A DNA stretch of 64,000 bases from Pontibacter sp. Tf4 (GTDB lineage Bacteria; Bacteroidota; Bacteroidia; Cytophagales; Hymenobacteraceae). Of the stretch, positions 17,301 through 25,257 are shown piece after piece (positions within the stretch are counted from its first letter, which is position 1; each line of letters begins with the position of its first letter). The DNA lies in NCBI RefSeq assembly GCF_014212495.1, contig NZ_JACKZC010000001.1, positions 372,001 through 436,000 on the forward strand, in the 5' to 3' direction. Position numbers and translations under genes: made by a program. The notes below the pieces were generated by a model. That model was given only the letters and a program-made list of their open reading frames with translations. It had not been told where the DNA came from and searched no databases.

Positions 17301-20300
17301 AGCGGGCGCCACCGGCTATGTATGGTCCGTGCCAGCCGGCTGGACGATTGTGAGCGGGCAGAACACAACAAGCATTACCGTAAAAGTTGGTATCGGTGCA
17401 GGCACTATCTCGGTGAAGGCGAAAGGTGCCTGCGGCGATGGACCGGCCCAGACATTAACAGTACAGCCACAAACAAATATCCCGGCTGCTCCGGCTGCTA
17501 TCAATGGCCCTTCCGAGGTATGTAAATCGCAGGCAGGCCTTATTTATAGTGTGGTTCCTGTAACAGGCGTCAGCACTTATACCTGGTCGGTGCCAACCGG
17601 CTGGACTATAGTTAGTGGTCAGGGCACGGCAACTATAACCGTAACAGCGGGTGCTACCAACGGCAACATTACAGTAACAGCAACTAACGACTGCGGCACC
17701 AGCACGGCACAGCAATTCCCGGTAAAAGTATCCACAGAAGCCCCTGCCAACCCGGGAGCAATAACTGGTATCGCCACAGCTTGTGCGGGCCAGCAAAACA
17801 TAACCTATAGTATTGCAGCGGTGGCCGGCGCAACTTCTTACGAATGGAGTGTGCCAGGCTGGGTAATCGTAAGCGGGCAGGGAACTACCACTATAACCGT
17901 AAATGCAGGTGCTGGTAATACAACTATAACAGTAGTAGCAAAGAATGCCTGCGGCAACACCAGCAGCACAACCAAACAAATACAGGTAACCGATGCTGTT
18001 CCTGCTGCACCCACAGCTATCAAAGGCACGCCATACGGTTGCTCTACCCAGACAGCTACCTACACCATTGACCCAGTGGCCGGCGCCATCGGCTATACCT
18101 GGACAGTCCCGGCTGGCTGGACGATTGTTTCCGGTCAGAACACGACCACAATCACGGTAAAAGTAGGCTCTGGCACAGGCACTATTTCCGTGAAAGCAAA
18201 AGGCAGCTGCGGCGACGGTCCGGCTAAATCATTAACGGTACAGCCGCAAATTAACATCCCGGCTGCCCCAGCGGCCATCACCGGTCCGGACGAAGTATGT
18301 AAGTCCCAAACAGAGCTGACCTATAGTGTAACCCCAGTTGCAGGCGTTACCAACTATAGCTGGAGTGTGCCACAAGGCTGGGCCATTGTTTCCGGACAAG
18401 GCACGGCTACTATAAAAGTAACAGCAGGCACCTCGCCAGGCGACATCACCGTAAAAGCCACCAACGATTGCGGTACCAGCACAGCCCAGATCAAAGCCGT
18501 GAAAGTATCCACAGAAGCTCCGGCCACACCAGGCACTATCACAGGGCCGGCCACGGTATGCGGTGGTCAGCAGAGCATCACCTATAGTATTGCAGCAGTA
18601 ACTGGCGCTACGACCTACGAGTGGAGCGCTCCGGGCTGGACCATAGTTTCAGGACAAGGAACTACAACCATTACTGTAACAGCCGGGGCAACCGGAACTA
18701 CCATTTCCGTGATCGCGAAGAATGCCTGCGGCAATACCAGCCCGGCCCAGATCGCAGCTGTAGTTACACAGTCTATACCGGCCAAGCCGGGTGCCATTAC
18801 CGGAACAACAGCTACCTGTGTAGGCAAAGATCAGACCTATACCGTGCCGGCAGTTTCAGGGGCAACAAGCTATAACTGGACCGTGCCGGCAGGCTGGACC
18901 ATCGTTTCGCAGAATGGTAACACCTTAATAGTAAAAGCAGGAACTACCGCCGGAACTATAAGTGTAGCCGCCGTAAATGGTTGCGGAACCGGCCCGGCTA
19001 CTACGTTAGCAGTTACTCCGATCACTGGCGCGATAACCGGAATCAACGGCATCACAGGGAATGCAGCTGTCTGCGTTGGTGGTACGGCCACTTTCTCCGT
19101 GCCGGCTGGCACCAACGTCAGTAAATACACCTGGGAAGTGCCAGCCGGCTGGACGATCGTTTCCGGTCAGGGCACAACCGAGATCACCGTTAAATCAGGC
19201 ACCGCGAAAGGCACCATCAAATTAACAGCATCCAACGACTGTAGCGCAGCAACTATAACCAGAGATATTGAAATAGCCACTGCCCTTCCGGCCACACCGG
19301 GAACTATAACCGGTAATGCCAGTGCCTGCTCCGGCAGCGCACAAACCTATAGCATCGCCCCGGTAAACGGAGCTGTTAGCTATAGTTGGTCGGTGCCGCA
19401 GGGCTGGACTATAGTTGCAGGCCAGGGTACTACTGAGATAACAGTGCAGGCCGGCGCAACACAAGGGGAAATAACTGTAACGGCTGTTAACCCATGCGGT
19501 AACAGCAGCTCGGCATCAACCAAGACTATCAGCATTATCAGCAGTGCGCCAGCAGCCGGACCTATAACCGGAACAAGCGCCATTTGTGGGTCTACAAGCG
19601 GGTTAACTTATAGTATTGCTTCGGTAAGCGGCGCTACAAACTATAGCTGGAGTGTGCCACAAGGCTGGACAATTGTAAGCGGACAAGGCACCAACAGCAT
19701 TACTGTAAACGCCGGTACCAACAGTGGTGAGGTGGCCGTGACAGCGGGTAACAGCTGCGGGCAGGGCGCCAGCAGCACCTTAGCAGTTACAATGCCAACA
19801 CAGGTAAACAAACCGGGACCAATCATCGGGTTTATGGATGCCTGCAGCAGCCTGCCAACTACACAGTACAGCATTACACCGGTGCAGGGCGCTACAGGCT
19901 ATGTATGGGAAGTGCCACTGGGCTGGACGTTAGTGGCAGGCCAGGGCTCAACAAGTATTACAGTAAATGTAACCAGCGCACCAGGTACTATAAAAGTAAA
20001 AGCCGTGAATGCCTGTACCCAGAGCGCTTACAGCGAGCTGATAGTGCAGCCGGTAGCAAACAAGCCTGCCAACCCGGCAGCTGTGCAGGGTCCAGCCGAA
20101 GTGTGTGTTGGCCGCGATGTTACCTATAGTGTACATACAGTAGATGCAGCGTCGTCCTACACCTGGGTTGTTCCGGCTACCTGGCGTATCGTATCGGGGC
20201 AGGGCACTAACCAGATAACAGTTACGGTTGGGGCTCTGAACGGGAAAGTGGAAGTGATGGCGAACAATGGCTGTGGCTCCAGCGGTGTAACAACAAAAGA

Positions 20301-20832
20301 AGTGCGGGTGCTGGAACTGGCCTCGATGGGCGAGATAAAAGACCTGAGCAACCCATGCGAGGGGCTGAAATATATGGTAGATCCTGTGCCAGGCGCCACA
20401 TCTTATAACTGGACTCTGCCGGATGGCTGGAAGATCATAGCCGGGGATGGCACCAATATTATCATGGTACAGGCCGGCCGGTACGATGGTACCATCAGCG
20501 TAACAGCTGATAATGGTGTTTGCGGTACTATGCCATCCTCTATCAGAACAGACAAGTCATTGCAGGACACCGAGATCGTACTGCCGAACGTGTTCTCGCC
20601 GAACAACGATGGTAACCACGATACCTGGGTGATCAGCAGCTTCGAAAAGTTCACCGATAACGAGATTACCATACTTAACCGTTGGGGCACCGAAGTATTC
20701 AAGGCAAAACCCTACAAAAATAACTGGACCGGCGATAACCTGTCGGAAGGGACTTATTATTATGTAGGCAGAGTGAAGCTTTGCGACGGATCTTACAGAA
20801 CGCTGAAAGGCTATGTAATGATCATCAGATAA
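14359..20832 (+). CDS. 2157-residue adhesin: DUF3494 ice-binding-like head, DUF11, ~20 Ig-like repeats, T9SS type B tail
   Basis: Signal peptide to about residue 24 (NCFA|QD). Residues about 27-220 match the DUF3494 ice-binding fold (LGSAAAFNILAG, GNVGVGSG, LTGFAPGSIKGEIHV, GVYRINGTASIKGPIIL, FIFQITKDLIVDPN). A DUF11 module follows at about 225-350 (KYAVGDTVTYQIKIRNLGP). Then come twenty modules of about 86 residues, each with GP..VC..., TY.I..V.GA..Y.W.VP.GW.I.SGQGT..I.V..G. and a late N.CG. The end (LPNVFSPNNDGNHDTWVI ... EGTYYYVGRVKLCDGSY) is a type B sorting domain. Predicted role: surface adhesin or matrix fibre with an ice-binding-like or carbohydrate-contact head. Followed at 13 bp by its own PorP/SprF gene. 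Confidence 0.9.
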   Translation: MGRVIRKALLFTVAFFSVMANCFAQDLSLGSAAAFNILAGEKVVNNGSTLVQGNVGVGSGAVLTGFAPGSIKGEIHVNNATSLNALSDLSAAYQANFQKTYNQVLPNTLSDEAFAPGVYRINGTASIKGPIILNANNNPNATFIFQITKDLIVDPNITIALINGARVNNVLWLVGENAQVGSSAYIKGNLVANKNIAVADDAAILGRIMSLGGSITLSNNIVSQPTDLSIEKTKVSDTPNKKYAVGDTVTYQIKIRNLGPVDDELVMVRDVLPAGLSFISATTSKAGTSYDQTYGLWMVDVLKVGEVQTLTIKARATMAGYIVNTATVAGSTVDENLNNNKSDADLCVVLSDAGEIQGPTAVCAGSTNTYNIKQIPGATYTWSVPSDWVITAGSRNSSEITVRIGNTSGSISVTVNNICGASPPSRLTVEVVQNVPPKPGPISGTLELCSGKATTYSIAPVAGAIGYRWTLPAGWTMVSDNGTSIVVTTDGDATTKRLSVSAYNICGDGEPSVLDVTPVLKVPNQPGVISGPAAVCSTVASATYSISKVSNASSYTWTVPAGWVILSGQGTNTITVKPTAQAGDITVKALNDCGESTAQKLVVTPVENPPLAPGAIKGADAVCVSSAGNVYSIDAVPNAKGYTWTVPAGWTIVSGQNTPTITVAAGTTGGKITVVALNDCGSNGSSSKDIQITDAVPAAPTAIKGTPYGCSTQTATYTIDPVSGAIGYTWTVPAGWTIISGQNTTTITVKVGSGTGTISVKAKGSCGDGPAKSLTVQPQINIPATPAAITGPDEVCKSQAELTYSVTPVAGVTNYSWSVPQGWTIVSGQGTATIKVTAGTTPGDITVKATNDCGTSTAQIKAVKVSIEAPATPGPITGPATVCGGQQSITYSIAAVTGATSYEWSAPGWTITSGQGTTTITVTPGTSATTIKVTAKNACGLGSSNSLQVQVTNTPPPAPTAIKGTPYSCATTTATYTIDAVAGATGYVWSVPAGWTIVSGQNTTSITVKVGIGAGTISVKAKGACGDGPAQTLTVQPQTNIPAAPAAINGPSEVCKSQAGLIYSVVPVTGVSTYTWSVPTGWTIVSGQGTATITVTAGATNGNITVTATNDCGTSTAQQFPVKVSTEAPANPGAITGIATACAGQQNITYSIAAVAGATSYEWSVPGWVIVSGQGTTTITVNAGAGNTTITVVAKNACGNTSSTTKQIQVTDAVPAAPTAIKGTPYGCSTQTATYTIDPVAGAIGYTWTVPAGWTIVSGQNTTTITVKVGSGTGTISVKAKGSCGDGPAKSLTVQPQINIPAAPAAITGPDEVCKSQTELTYSVTPVAGVTNYSWSVPQGWAIVSGQGTATIKVTAGTSPGDITVKATNDCGTSTAQIKAVKVSTEAPATPGTITGPATVCGGQQSITYSIAAVTGATTYEWSAPGWTIVSGQGTTTITVTAGATGTTISVIAKNACGNTSPAQIAAVVTQSIPAKPGAITGTTATCVGKDQTYTVPAVSGATSYNWTVPAGWTIVSQNGNTLIVKAGTTAGTISVAAVNGCGTGPATTLAVTPITGAITGINGITGNAAVCVGGTATFSVPAGTNVSKYTWEVPAGWTIVSGQGTTEITVKSGTAKGTIKLTASNDCSAATITRDIEIATALPATPGTITGNASACSGSAQTYSIAPVNGAVSYSWSVPQGWTIVAGQGTTEITVQAGATQGEITVTAVNPCGNSSSASTKTISIISSAPAAGPITGTSAICGSTSGLTYSIASVSGATNYSWSVPQGWTIVSGQGTNSITVNAGTNSGEVAVTAGNSCGQGASSTLAVTMPTQVNKPGPIIGFMDACSSLPTTQYSITPVQGATGYVWEVPLGWTLVAGQGSTSITVNVTSAPGTIKVKAVNACTQSAYSELIVQPVANKPANPAAVQGPAEVCVGRDVTYSVHTVDAASSYTWVVPATWRIVSGQGTNQITVTVGALNGKVEVMANNGCGSSGVTTKEVRVLELASMGEIKDLSNPCEGLKYMVDPVPGATSYNWTLPDGWKIIAGDGTNIIMVQAGRYDGTISVTADNGVCGTMPSSIRTDKSLQDTEIVLPNVFSPNNDGNHDTWVISSFEKFTDNEITILNRWGTEVFKAKPYKNNWTGDNLSEGTYYYVGRVKLCDGSYRTLKGYVMIIR
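15415..20550 (+). repeat. Array of about twenty ~259-bp Ig-like coding repeats
   Basis: Counted from the recurring VC/GC...Y.W.VP.GW pattern: twenty units from IQGPTAVC to IKDLSNPC. Average spacing in the central part is exactly 259 bp (86.3 residues). CTATAG sequences recur at fixed module positions, where they encode NYS, TYS or TI. Confidence 0.85.
16441..18771 (+). repeat. Higher-order repeat: three copies of a 777-bp three-module block
   Basis: Modules 5-6-7, 8-9-10 and 11-12-13 repeat as blocks: the first module of each begins IKGTPY(G/S)C at 16465, 17242 and 18019, exactly 777 bp apart. Blocks one and three are nearly identical in DNA, the middle one is clearly more divergent. Confidence 0.85.
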
Positions 20833-20845
20833 AACCACAGACCAG

Positions 20846-21805
20846 ATGAAAACAAAACTACTCTTTTTACTTGCGTTGCTCTGTACCCTTTCGGTGCAGC
20901 GGGCGGCGGCACAACAGGCCCCGCAGTACACGCAGTATATTTTTAATGAACTGGTCATCAACCCGGCCTACTCGGGGAGTAAAGATATTCTGAATGTGAA
21001 CGCTACGTACCGCTCGCAGTGGACCGGGCTGGAAGGAGCACCATCAACCCAGACCCTGAGCGTTGACGGAGCTGCCAAAAACAACAGGCTGGGTTGGGGT
21101 TTTCATTTGATGAACGATGCCGCCGGCGCACAATCGCAGACAGGAGCGTATGGCAACATTGCCGTGCGTATTTTCCTGAGCCGCAAATCGCAGCTGTCGC
21201 TTGGCCTGGCTGGCGGGGTATCGCAGTACACACTGGATGGCTCAAAGCTAAACCCCGGCGACGATGTGCCCGATGCAGCCATCCCGGAATCGCCGGAGTC
21301 GCAGATTTTGCCGGATGCGAAGTTCGGGATGTTCTTTAATACGGAGCGTTATTACGCAGGCCTTTCGGTTGCCAACCTGGTGCCTTTTAAAGATAGCAAG
21401 ACCATTATTGCCACCCCGCGCCGCCATTACTTCTTCTCGACAGGCTATATGTTTGACCTGGGGCCTTACCTGCGTATGAAGCCAAGCTTTCTGTTAAAAG
21501 AAGACTTTAAAGGCCCTGCCAATTTGGATTTCAACGCTTTTTTTGTGATCTATAACCGCCTGTGGCTGGGTGGCTCTTACCGCACGGCTGTGCCTATGTT
21601 TACCAAGGTGAAAATGGATGAGATCAAAAAGCGGAATGCGTGGGCGCTGTTAGCTCAGGTATACGCCACACCAAAGTTCCGCATAGGCTATTCTTATGAT
21701 ATGAGCCTCACAAAAATGCGTGATTATGCATCGCATGAAGTATCTTTGGGCTATTCCTTCTTCCGGAAGCAGAACGGCCGGACAATTACCCCGCGTAACC
21801 TATGA
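20846..21805 (+). CDS. PorP/SprF-family type IX secretion outer-membrane protein (second copy)
   Basis: 319 residues. Signal peptide ends near AAAQQAP. Family segments QAPQYTQYIFNELVINPAYSG, NATYRSQWTGLEGAPSTQTLS and the C-terminal IGYSYDMSLTKM ... SHEVSLGYSF are clear. It follows the 2157-residue cargo by 13 bp and overlaps the OmpA/PD40 gene by ATGA, so the three form one operon. This mirrors the first cargo/PorP pair upstream, but the two PorP-like proteins are clearly diverged, suggesting cargo-specific pairing. Confidence 0.93.
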   Translation: MKTKLLFLLALLCTLSVQRAAAQQAPQYTQYIFNELVINPAYSGSKDILNVNATYRSQWTGLEGAPSTQTLSVDGAAKNNRLGWGFHLMNDAAGAQSQTGAYGNIAVRIFLSRKSQLSLGLAGGVSQYTLDGSKLNPGDDVPDAAIPESPESQILPDAKFGMFFNTERYYAGLSVANLVPFKDSKTIIATPRRHYFFSTGYMFDLGPYLRMKPSFLLKEDFKGPANLDFNAFFVIYNRLWLGGSYRTAVPMFTKVKMDEIKKRNAWALLAQVYATPKFRIGYSYDMSLTKMRDYASHEVSLGYSFFRKQNGRTITPRNL

Positions 21806-23787
21806 TGTACAAGATCACCCGGTTTATCTTCTTATGGCTTTTTGTTCTGAGCGTAGTGCTGCCAGCCACAGCCCAGGATACGCAGAAAGCAGATAAACAT
21901 TTTAACGACTTTGAGTTCAGCCTGGCACTGGACGAGTATAAAGCAAGCCTGGAACAGGGCGAGCCTACCCTGGCGGTGGTGCAGCGCATTGCTGATATTT
22001 ACCGCATTCTGAACAACTCGCAGGAAGCCGAGTTCTGGTATGCCCAGGTAATAAACTTTACGGGCGCCGACCCGGCCAACTACTTTCTGTATGCGGAGTC
22101 GGCAAAACGGAATGGCAACTATAGCAAAGCCAAGCAACTGTTCCTGATCTATAGCGAAAGAGTACCGGCACAGGCTGCGCTGGCCAAAAAGCTGGCTGCC
22201 TCCTGCGACACCGCTATGAAGTGGATGCGCGACCCGCGACCTTATACCGTAACAGAGGCTAAAACCCTTAACTCAAAAGAAGGAGAGTTCAGCCCGTTCA
22301 AGACTAAAGACGGAATATACTTTGCCTCAGACAGATTACAGGGCCAGAACCGTAAAACCTACGCCTGGACCGGCCAGGGCTATATACAGATGTACTTTGC
22401 ACCGGCGGGCAAAACAGATACGACCTGGGGTACCCCGGAACCACTGCCATCGTCCATTAACACGGCCTTCCATAACGGGCCCGGCGTTTTCCTGGAGAAA
22501 GACCAGACGCTGTATTTTACCCGTACCCATGCTGTGCGCCGCGAAAACACACAAAACAACCCTGACCCTACCAGTTGGTTTAAAGGTACCGAGGGCGGCA
22601 CGCACATAAACCGTCTGGGTATTTACACCGCTGTTAAAAAGAAAGGAAAATGGAAAAAAGCGAAGCCATTCAAGTATAACAAAACAGAGCAATACTCCAT
22701 CGGACATCCGGCCCTGAGTCCGGATGGCAAGGTGCTGTATTTCTCGTCGGATATGCCGGGCGGCTTTGGCGAAACAGATATTTACTACAGCGAGCGGCAA
22801 CCAAATGGAGAATGGGGCACGCCGGTAAACGCAGGTAACAAGATCAATACGTCCGGCCGCGAGAGTTTCCCGACCCTGGGGCCGGACGGTACACTGTATT
22901 TTTCATCGGATGGGCACCTGGGCATGGGCGGCCTTGATCTGTTCAAAGCCATTGGCACACATAAGAACTGGACTGGAGCCGAGAACCTGAAATACCCGCT
23001 CAACACTTCGCACGACGATCTGGGGCTGGCTATGGACCCATCCGGTAAAACAGGGTTGCTCTCCTCAGGCAGGTTAGGGCAGGACGGGCTGGATGACATT
23101 TTCCTGTACAAAGAGAACCGCATCCCTTGTACCGTTATCGGCAGAACGATAGAATATGTGGCTGACACGCAGAACCGCGGCAAGAAAAGAGAGCTGGCTG
23201 TAGGTAACGTACGACTGGTTATTTCGGAAGTAGGAAGCGATGCCCGCCCGATAGAGATCTTCTCGGGTTCGGATGGTACGTTTATGCTGCCCGTTTATGC
23301 CGGTGCAACCTATACGATCCGGGGTTCGAAGCCAAGCTACCTGACACAGACTATAAAAGTATCGCCGGATTGCCGCACAACAGAAGACTCGGTGAAAGTA
23401 GAGATGGTGTTTAACCGTGATACCCCGAACAAGCCGATCGTACTGGACAATATTTACTACGACCTGGACAAGTATGACCTGCGGCCAGAAGCTACTGCCG
23501 AGCTTGACAAGCTGGTGCAAACTCTGAAGGATAATCCGCACATCCGGATAGAGCTTAGCTCGCACACCGACAGCCGACAGACCAACTACTACAACGAAAT
23601 GCTTTCGGAGTTAAGGGCTAAATCGGCAGTAGATTACCTGGTAGCCCATGGCATAGAAATGCACCGCCTGGAAGCCAGAGGCTACGGTGAAACGCAGCTT
23701 GTAAACAACTGTGCCGACGGCGTAAGCTGTCCGGAAGAAATGCACCAGGAAAACCGCCGTACCGAATTTAAGATCCTGGCGAGGTGA
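21802..23787 (+). CDS. OmpA-family protein with TPR and PD40 repeats (PorE-like T9SS accessory)
   Basis: 661 residues. Signal peptide (LPATAQ); TPR-like helices at about 30-130; PD40/WD40-like beta-propeller repeats at about 150-420 (FASDRL, YFSSDMPGGFGETDIYY, LYFSSDGHLGMGGLDLF, GLLSSGRLGQDGLDDIFLY); a carboxypeptidase-regulatory-like module at about 450-530; and an OmpA peptidoglycan-binding domain from about 549 (SSHTDSR, LRAKSAVDYLV, RLEARGYGE, NRRTEFKIL). This TPR-PD40-CRD-OmpA order is that of PorE-type T9SS components that anchor PorP-like barrels to peptidoglycan. ATGATG start: the first ATG overlaps the PorP stop, the second is 3 bp later. Translational coupling is likely. Confidence 0.92.
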   Translation: MMYKITRFIFLWLFVLSVVLPATAQDTQKADKHFNDFEFSLALDEYKASLEQGEPTLAVVQRIADIYRILNNSQEAEFWYAQVINFTGADPANYFLYAESAKRNGNYSKAKQLFLIYSERVPAQAALAKKLAASCDTAMKWMRDPRPYTVTEAKTLNSKEGEFSPFKTKDGIYFASDRLQGQNRKTYAWTGQGYIQMYFAPAGKTDTTWGTPEPLPSSINTAFHNGPGVFLEKDQTLYFTRTHAVRRENTQNNPDPTSWFKGTEGGTHINRLGIYTAVKKKGKWKKAKPFKYNKTEQYSIGHPALSPDGKVLYFSSDMPGGFGETDIYYSERQPNGEWGTPVNAGNKINTSGRESFPTLGPDGTLYFSSDGHLGMGGLDLFKAIGTHKNWTGAENLKYPLNTSHDDLGLAMDPSGKTGLLSSGRLGQDGLDDIFLYKENRIPCTVIGRTIEYVADTQNRGKKRELAVGNVRLVISEVGSDARPIEIFSGSDGTFMLPVYAGATYTIRGSKPSYLTQTIKVSPDCRTTEDSVKVEMVFNRDTPNKPIVLDNIYYDLDKYDLRPEATAELDKLVQTLKDNPHIRIELSSHTDSRQTNYYNEMLSELRAKSAVDYLVAHGIEMHRLEARGYGETQLVNNCADGVSCPEEMHQENRRTEFKILAR

Positions 23788-23833
23788 TTAACCAAAGTGC
23801 GGGCAGAACTGCCTGATGTAAAACGATTATGAT

Positions 23834-24253
23834 ATGTTAATCCAGGTAGTTACAAAGGTCCATCTAACTTTTATATACCTGCTTGTTGTTGGTGTTTTCC
23901 AGCGCTCGGAGCCCCCGGTAGTGGGTAAGTGGATGTATGAAGGTAATGCCAAGGATAAAACGCAGACAGAGGTAATTGAATGTCCTGATGTGTTTGAGTT
24001 CCGTGGCGATGGCACCTATACCGTATCAAACGACTGTTACGGGGATGCTATAAAACCTATCGTAGAAACGGGTAACTGGCAGATCAACGCTTCAGCTCAA
24101 AAGCTTATACTTAGCGAGAGAAGGTTTATTACCAATTACCATATCTACTCACCTACGAAAACGATAGCGCTTTCGATTCTGTCAGTTGACAGGAAAAAGC
24201 TGGTGATGCAATTCGCGCATGAGAAAGCAGAAGTGTATAGCAGAACAAAATAA
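23834..24253 (+). CDS. Small lipocalin-like protein
   Basis: 139 residues. A short hydrophobic N-terminus (LTFIYLLVVGVF) may be a signal or anchor. The core VVGKWMYEG ... FEFRGDGTYTVSNDCYG ... TGNWQINASAQKLILS ... ILSVDRKKLVMQF is the beta-strand pattern of lipocalin-like (DUF4923/lipocalin_4 style) proteins common in Bacteroidota. Its function is unknown. It lies 46 bp after the OmpA-family gene in the same direction and may be co-transcribed. Confidence 0.7.
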   Translation: MLIQVVTKVHLTFIYLLVVGVFQRSEPPVVGKWMYEGNAKDKTQTEVIECPDVFEFRGDGTYTVSNDCYGDAIKPIVETGNWQINASAQKLILSERRFITNYHIYSPTKTIALSILSVDRKKLVMQFAHEKAEVYSRTK

Positions 24254-24291
24254 CTCTTACCTGAATGCGTGTGTAGGTGTAAAATCTACGG

Positions 24292-24407
24292 CTATAGTTA
24301 GTCGGAAATAACGCTAAACTATAGCTATAAAAAGAGCGGCTCCTTTTCGGGGGCCGCTCTTTTTAACTATAGCATTTGTGTAACTATAGCTGTTGCGTTA
24401 ACTATAG
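24292..24407. repeat. Cluster of five CTATAG palindromes in a convergent spacer
   Basis: CTATAG at 24292, 24319, 24367, 24384 and 24402, four of them within AACTATAG, flanking the shared terminator hairpin. A representative dense cluster of the motif found throughout the window. Confidence 0.85.
24330..24364. terminator. Bidirectional terminator between convergent operons
   Basis: A 14-bp stem AAAAGAGCGGCTCC / GGGGCCGCTCTTTT (one wobble) with A- and T-runs on both sides, serving the lipocalin-like gene (+) and the dehydrogenase gene (-). Confidence 0.85.
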
Positions 24408-24412
24408 TTGCT

Positions 24413-25180
24413 CTATTGTGCAGACCAGCCACCATCTATAGGCAGCATGGCGCCGGTCATCTGGCTGGCCGTATCAGAAGCTAAGTATAGTGCCAGGTTG
24501 GCAATCGCATCTATTGTTACAAACTGTTTTACGGCCTGTTTTTTCAGCATTACTTTTTCTATCACCTCCGACTCCGACATCTGGTGCGCTTTGGCCTGGT
24601 CGGCAATCTGGGCTTCTACCAGTGGCGTGCGTACATAGCCGGGGCAGATGGCGTTGCAGGTAATGTTGTGCGGGGCGCCTTCCAGGGCCAGTACCTTGGT
24701 TAAGCCGGCAATACCATGTTTAGCGGTTACGTAGGCAATTTTGTATTCCGATGCCCGCAGTGCATGCGCCGATGCAATGTTAATGATCCGCCCGAAGCCA
24801 CGTGCCTTCATGCCTTTCCAGACGGCTTTGGCCGCATGAAACGACGCTGACATGTTAATGGAAATAATGGCATCCCACTTGTCTTCCGGAAATTCATCTA
24901 CAGGAGCCACGTGCTGTATACCGGCATTGTTGATGAGCACATCTACGTGGCCCAGCTCCTGTTCTGCCAGCGCTGCCATGTCGCGTATCTGGTCCGGGTG
25001 CATCAGGTTGGCAGGCGAGTGTATTACCTTAACGCCGTACGTTTCAGCCATCTCTTTCACTATGTCCGGCCCGTTCTTCTCAAGTCCGTTTAGCAGCAGG
25101 TTGTAGCCTTGTGCAGCAAAGGCGCGCGCTATGCCTAAGCCAATGCCACTGGTGCCGCCGGTAATAAGTGCGTTTTTCAT
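24413..25180 (-). CDS. 3-hydroxybutyrate dehydrogenase (short-chain dehydrogenase/reductase)
   Basis: 255 residues from the ATG giving MKNALITGG; a longer upstream frame is rejected because it crosses the preceding terminator. NAD-binding TGGTSGIGLGIA is at residues 8-19, NNAG in the middle, catalytic Ser in INIASAHA, Tyr/Lys in YVTAKHG, and the C-terminal MTGAMLPIDGGWSAQ. The segment LVEAQIADQAKAHQ and EVIEKVMLKKQAVKQFVTIDAIA is characteristic of D-3-hydroxybutyrate dehydrogenases, which oxidise 3-hydroxybutyrate to acetoacetate with NAD. Downstream of a TonB receptor, an exported hydrolase and a symporter, it fits uptake and oxidation of 3-hydroxybutyrate. A terminator separates it from the receptor, so it may have its own promoter. 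Confidence 0.88.
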   Translation of the reverse strand: MKNALITGGTSGIGLGIARAFAAQGYNLLLNGLEKNGPDIVKEMAETYGVKVIHSPANLMHPDQIRDMAALAEQELGHVDVLINNAGIQHVAPVDEFPEDKWDAIISINMSASFHAAKAVWKGMKARGFGRIINIASAHALRASEYKIAYVTAKHGIAGLTKVLALEGAPHNITCNAICPGYVRTPLVEAQIADQAKAHQMSESEVIEKVMLKKQAVKQFVTIDAIANLALYLASDTASQMTGAMLPIDGGWSAQ

Positions 25181-25202
25181 GATGTGTAAACTATAGTGCT
25201 GT

Positions 25203-25236
25203 AAAAAAACCGGAGCGCCCCTAAGGAGCGCTCCGG
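25203..25236 (-). terminator. Terminator after the TonB receptor gene
   Basis: A 9-bp GC-rich stem (25210-25218 with 25228-25236) with seven A on the plus strand, i.e. a T-run on the transcribed minus strand. Confidence 0.82.
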
Positions 25237-25257
25237 ACAAATTAAACTGTAACCGAT

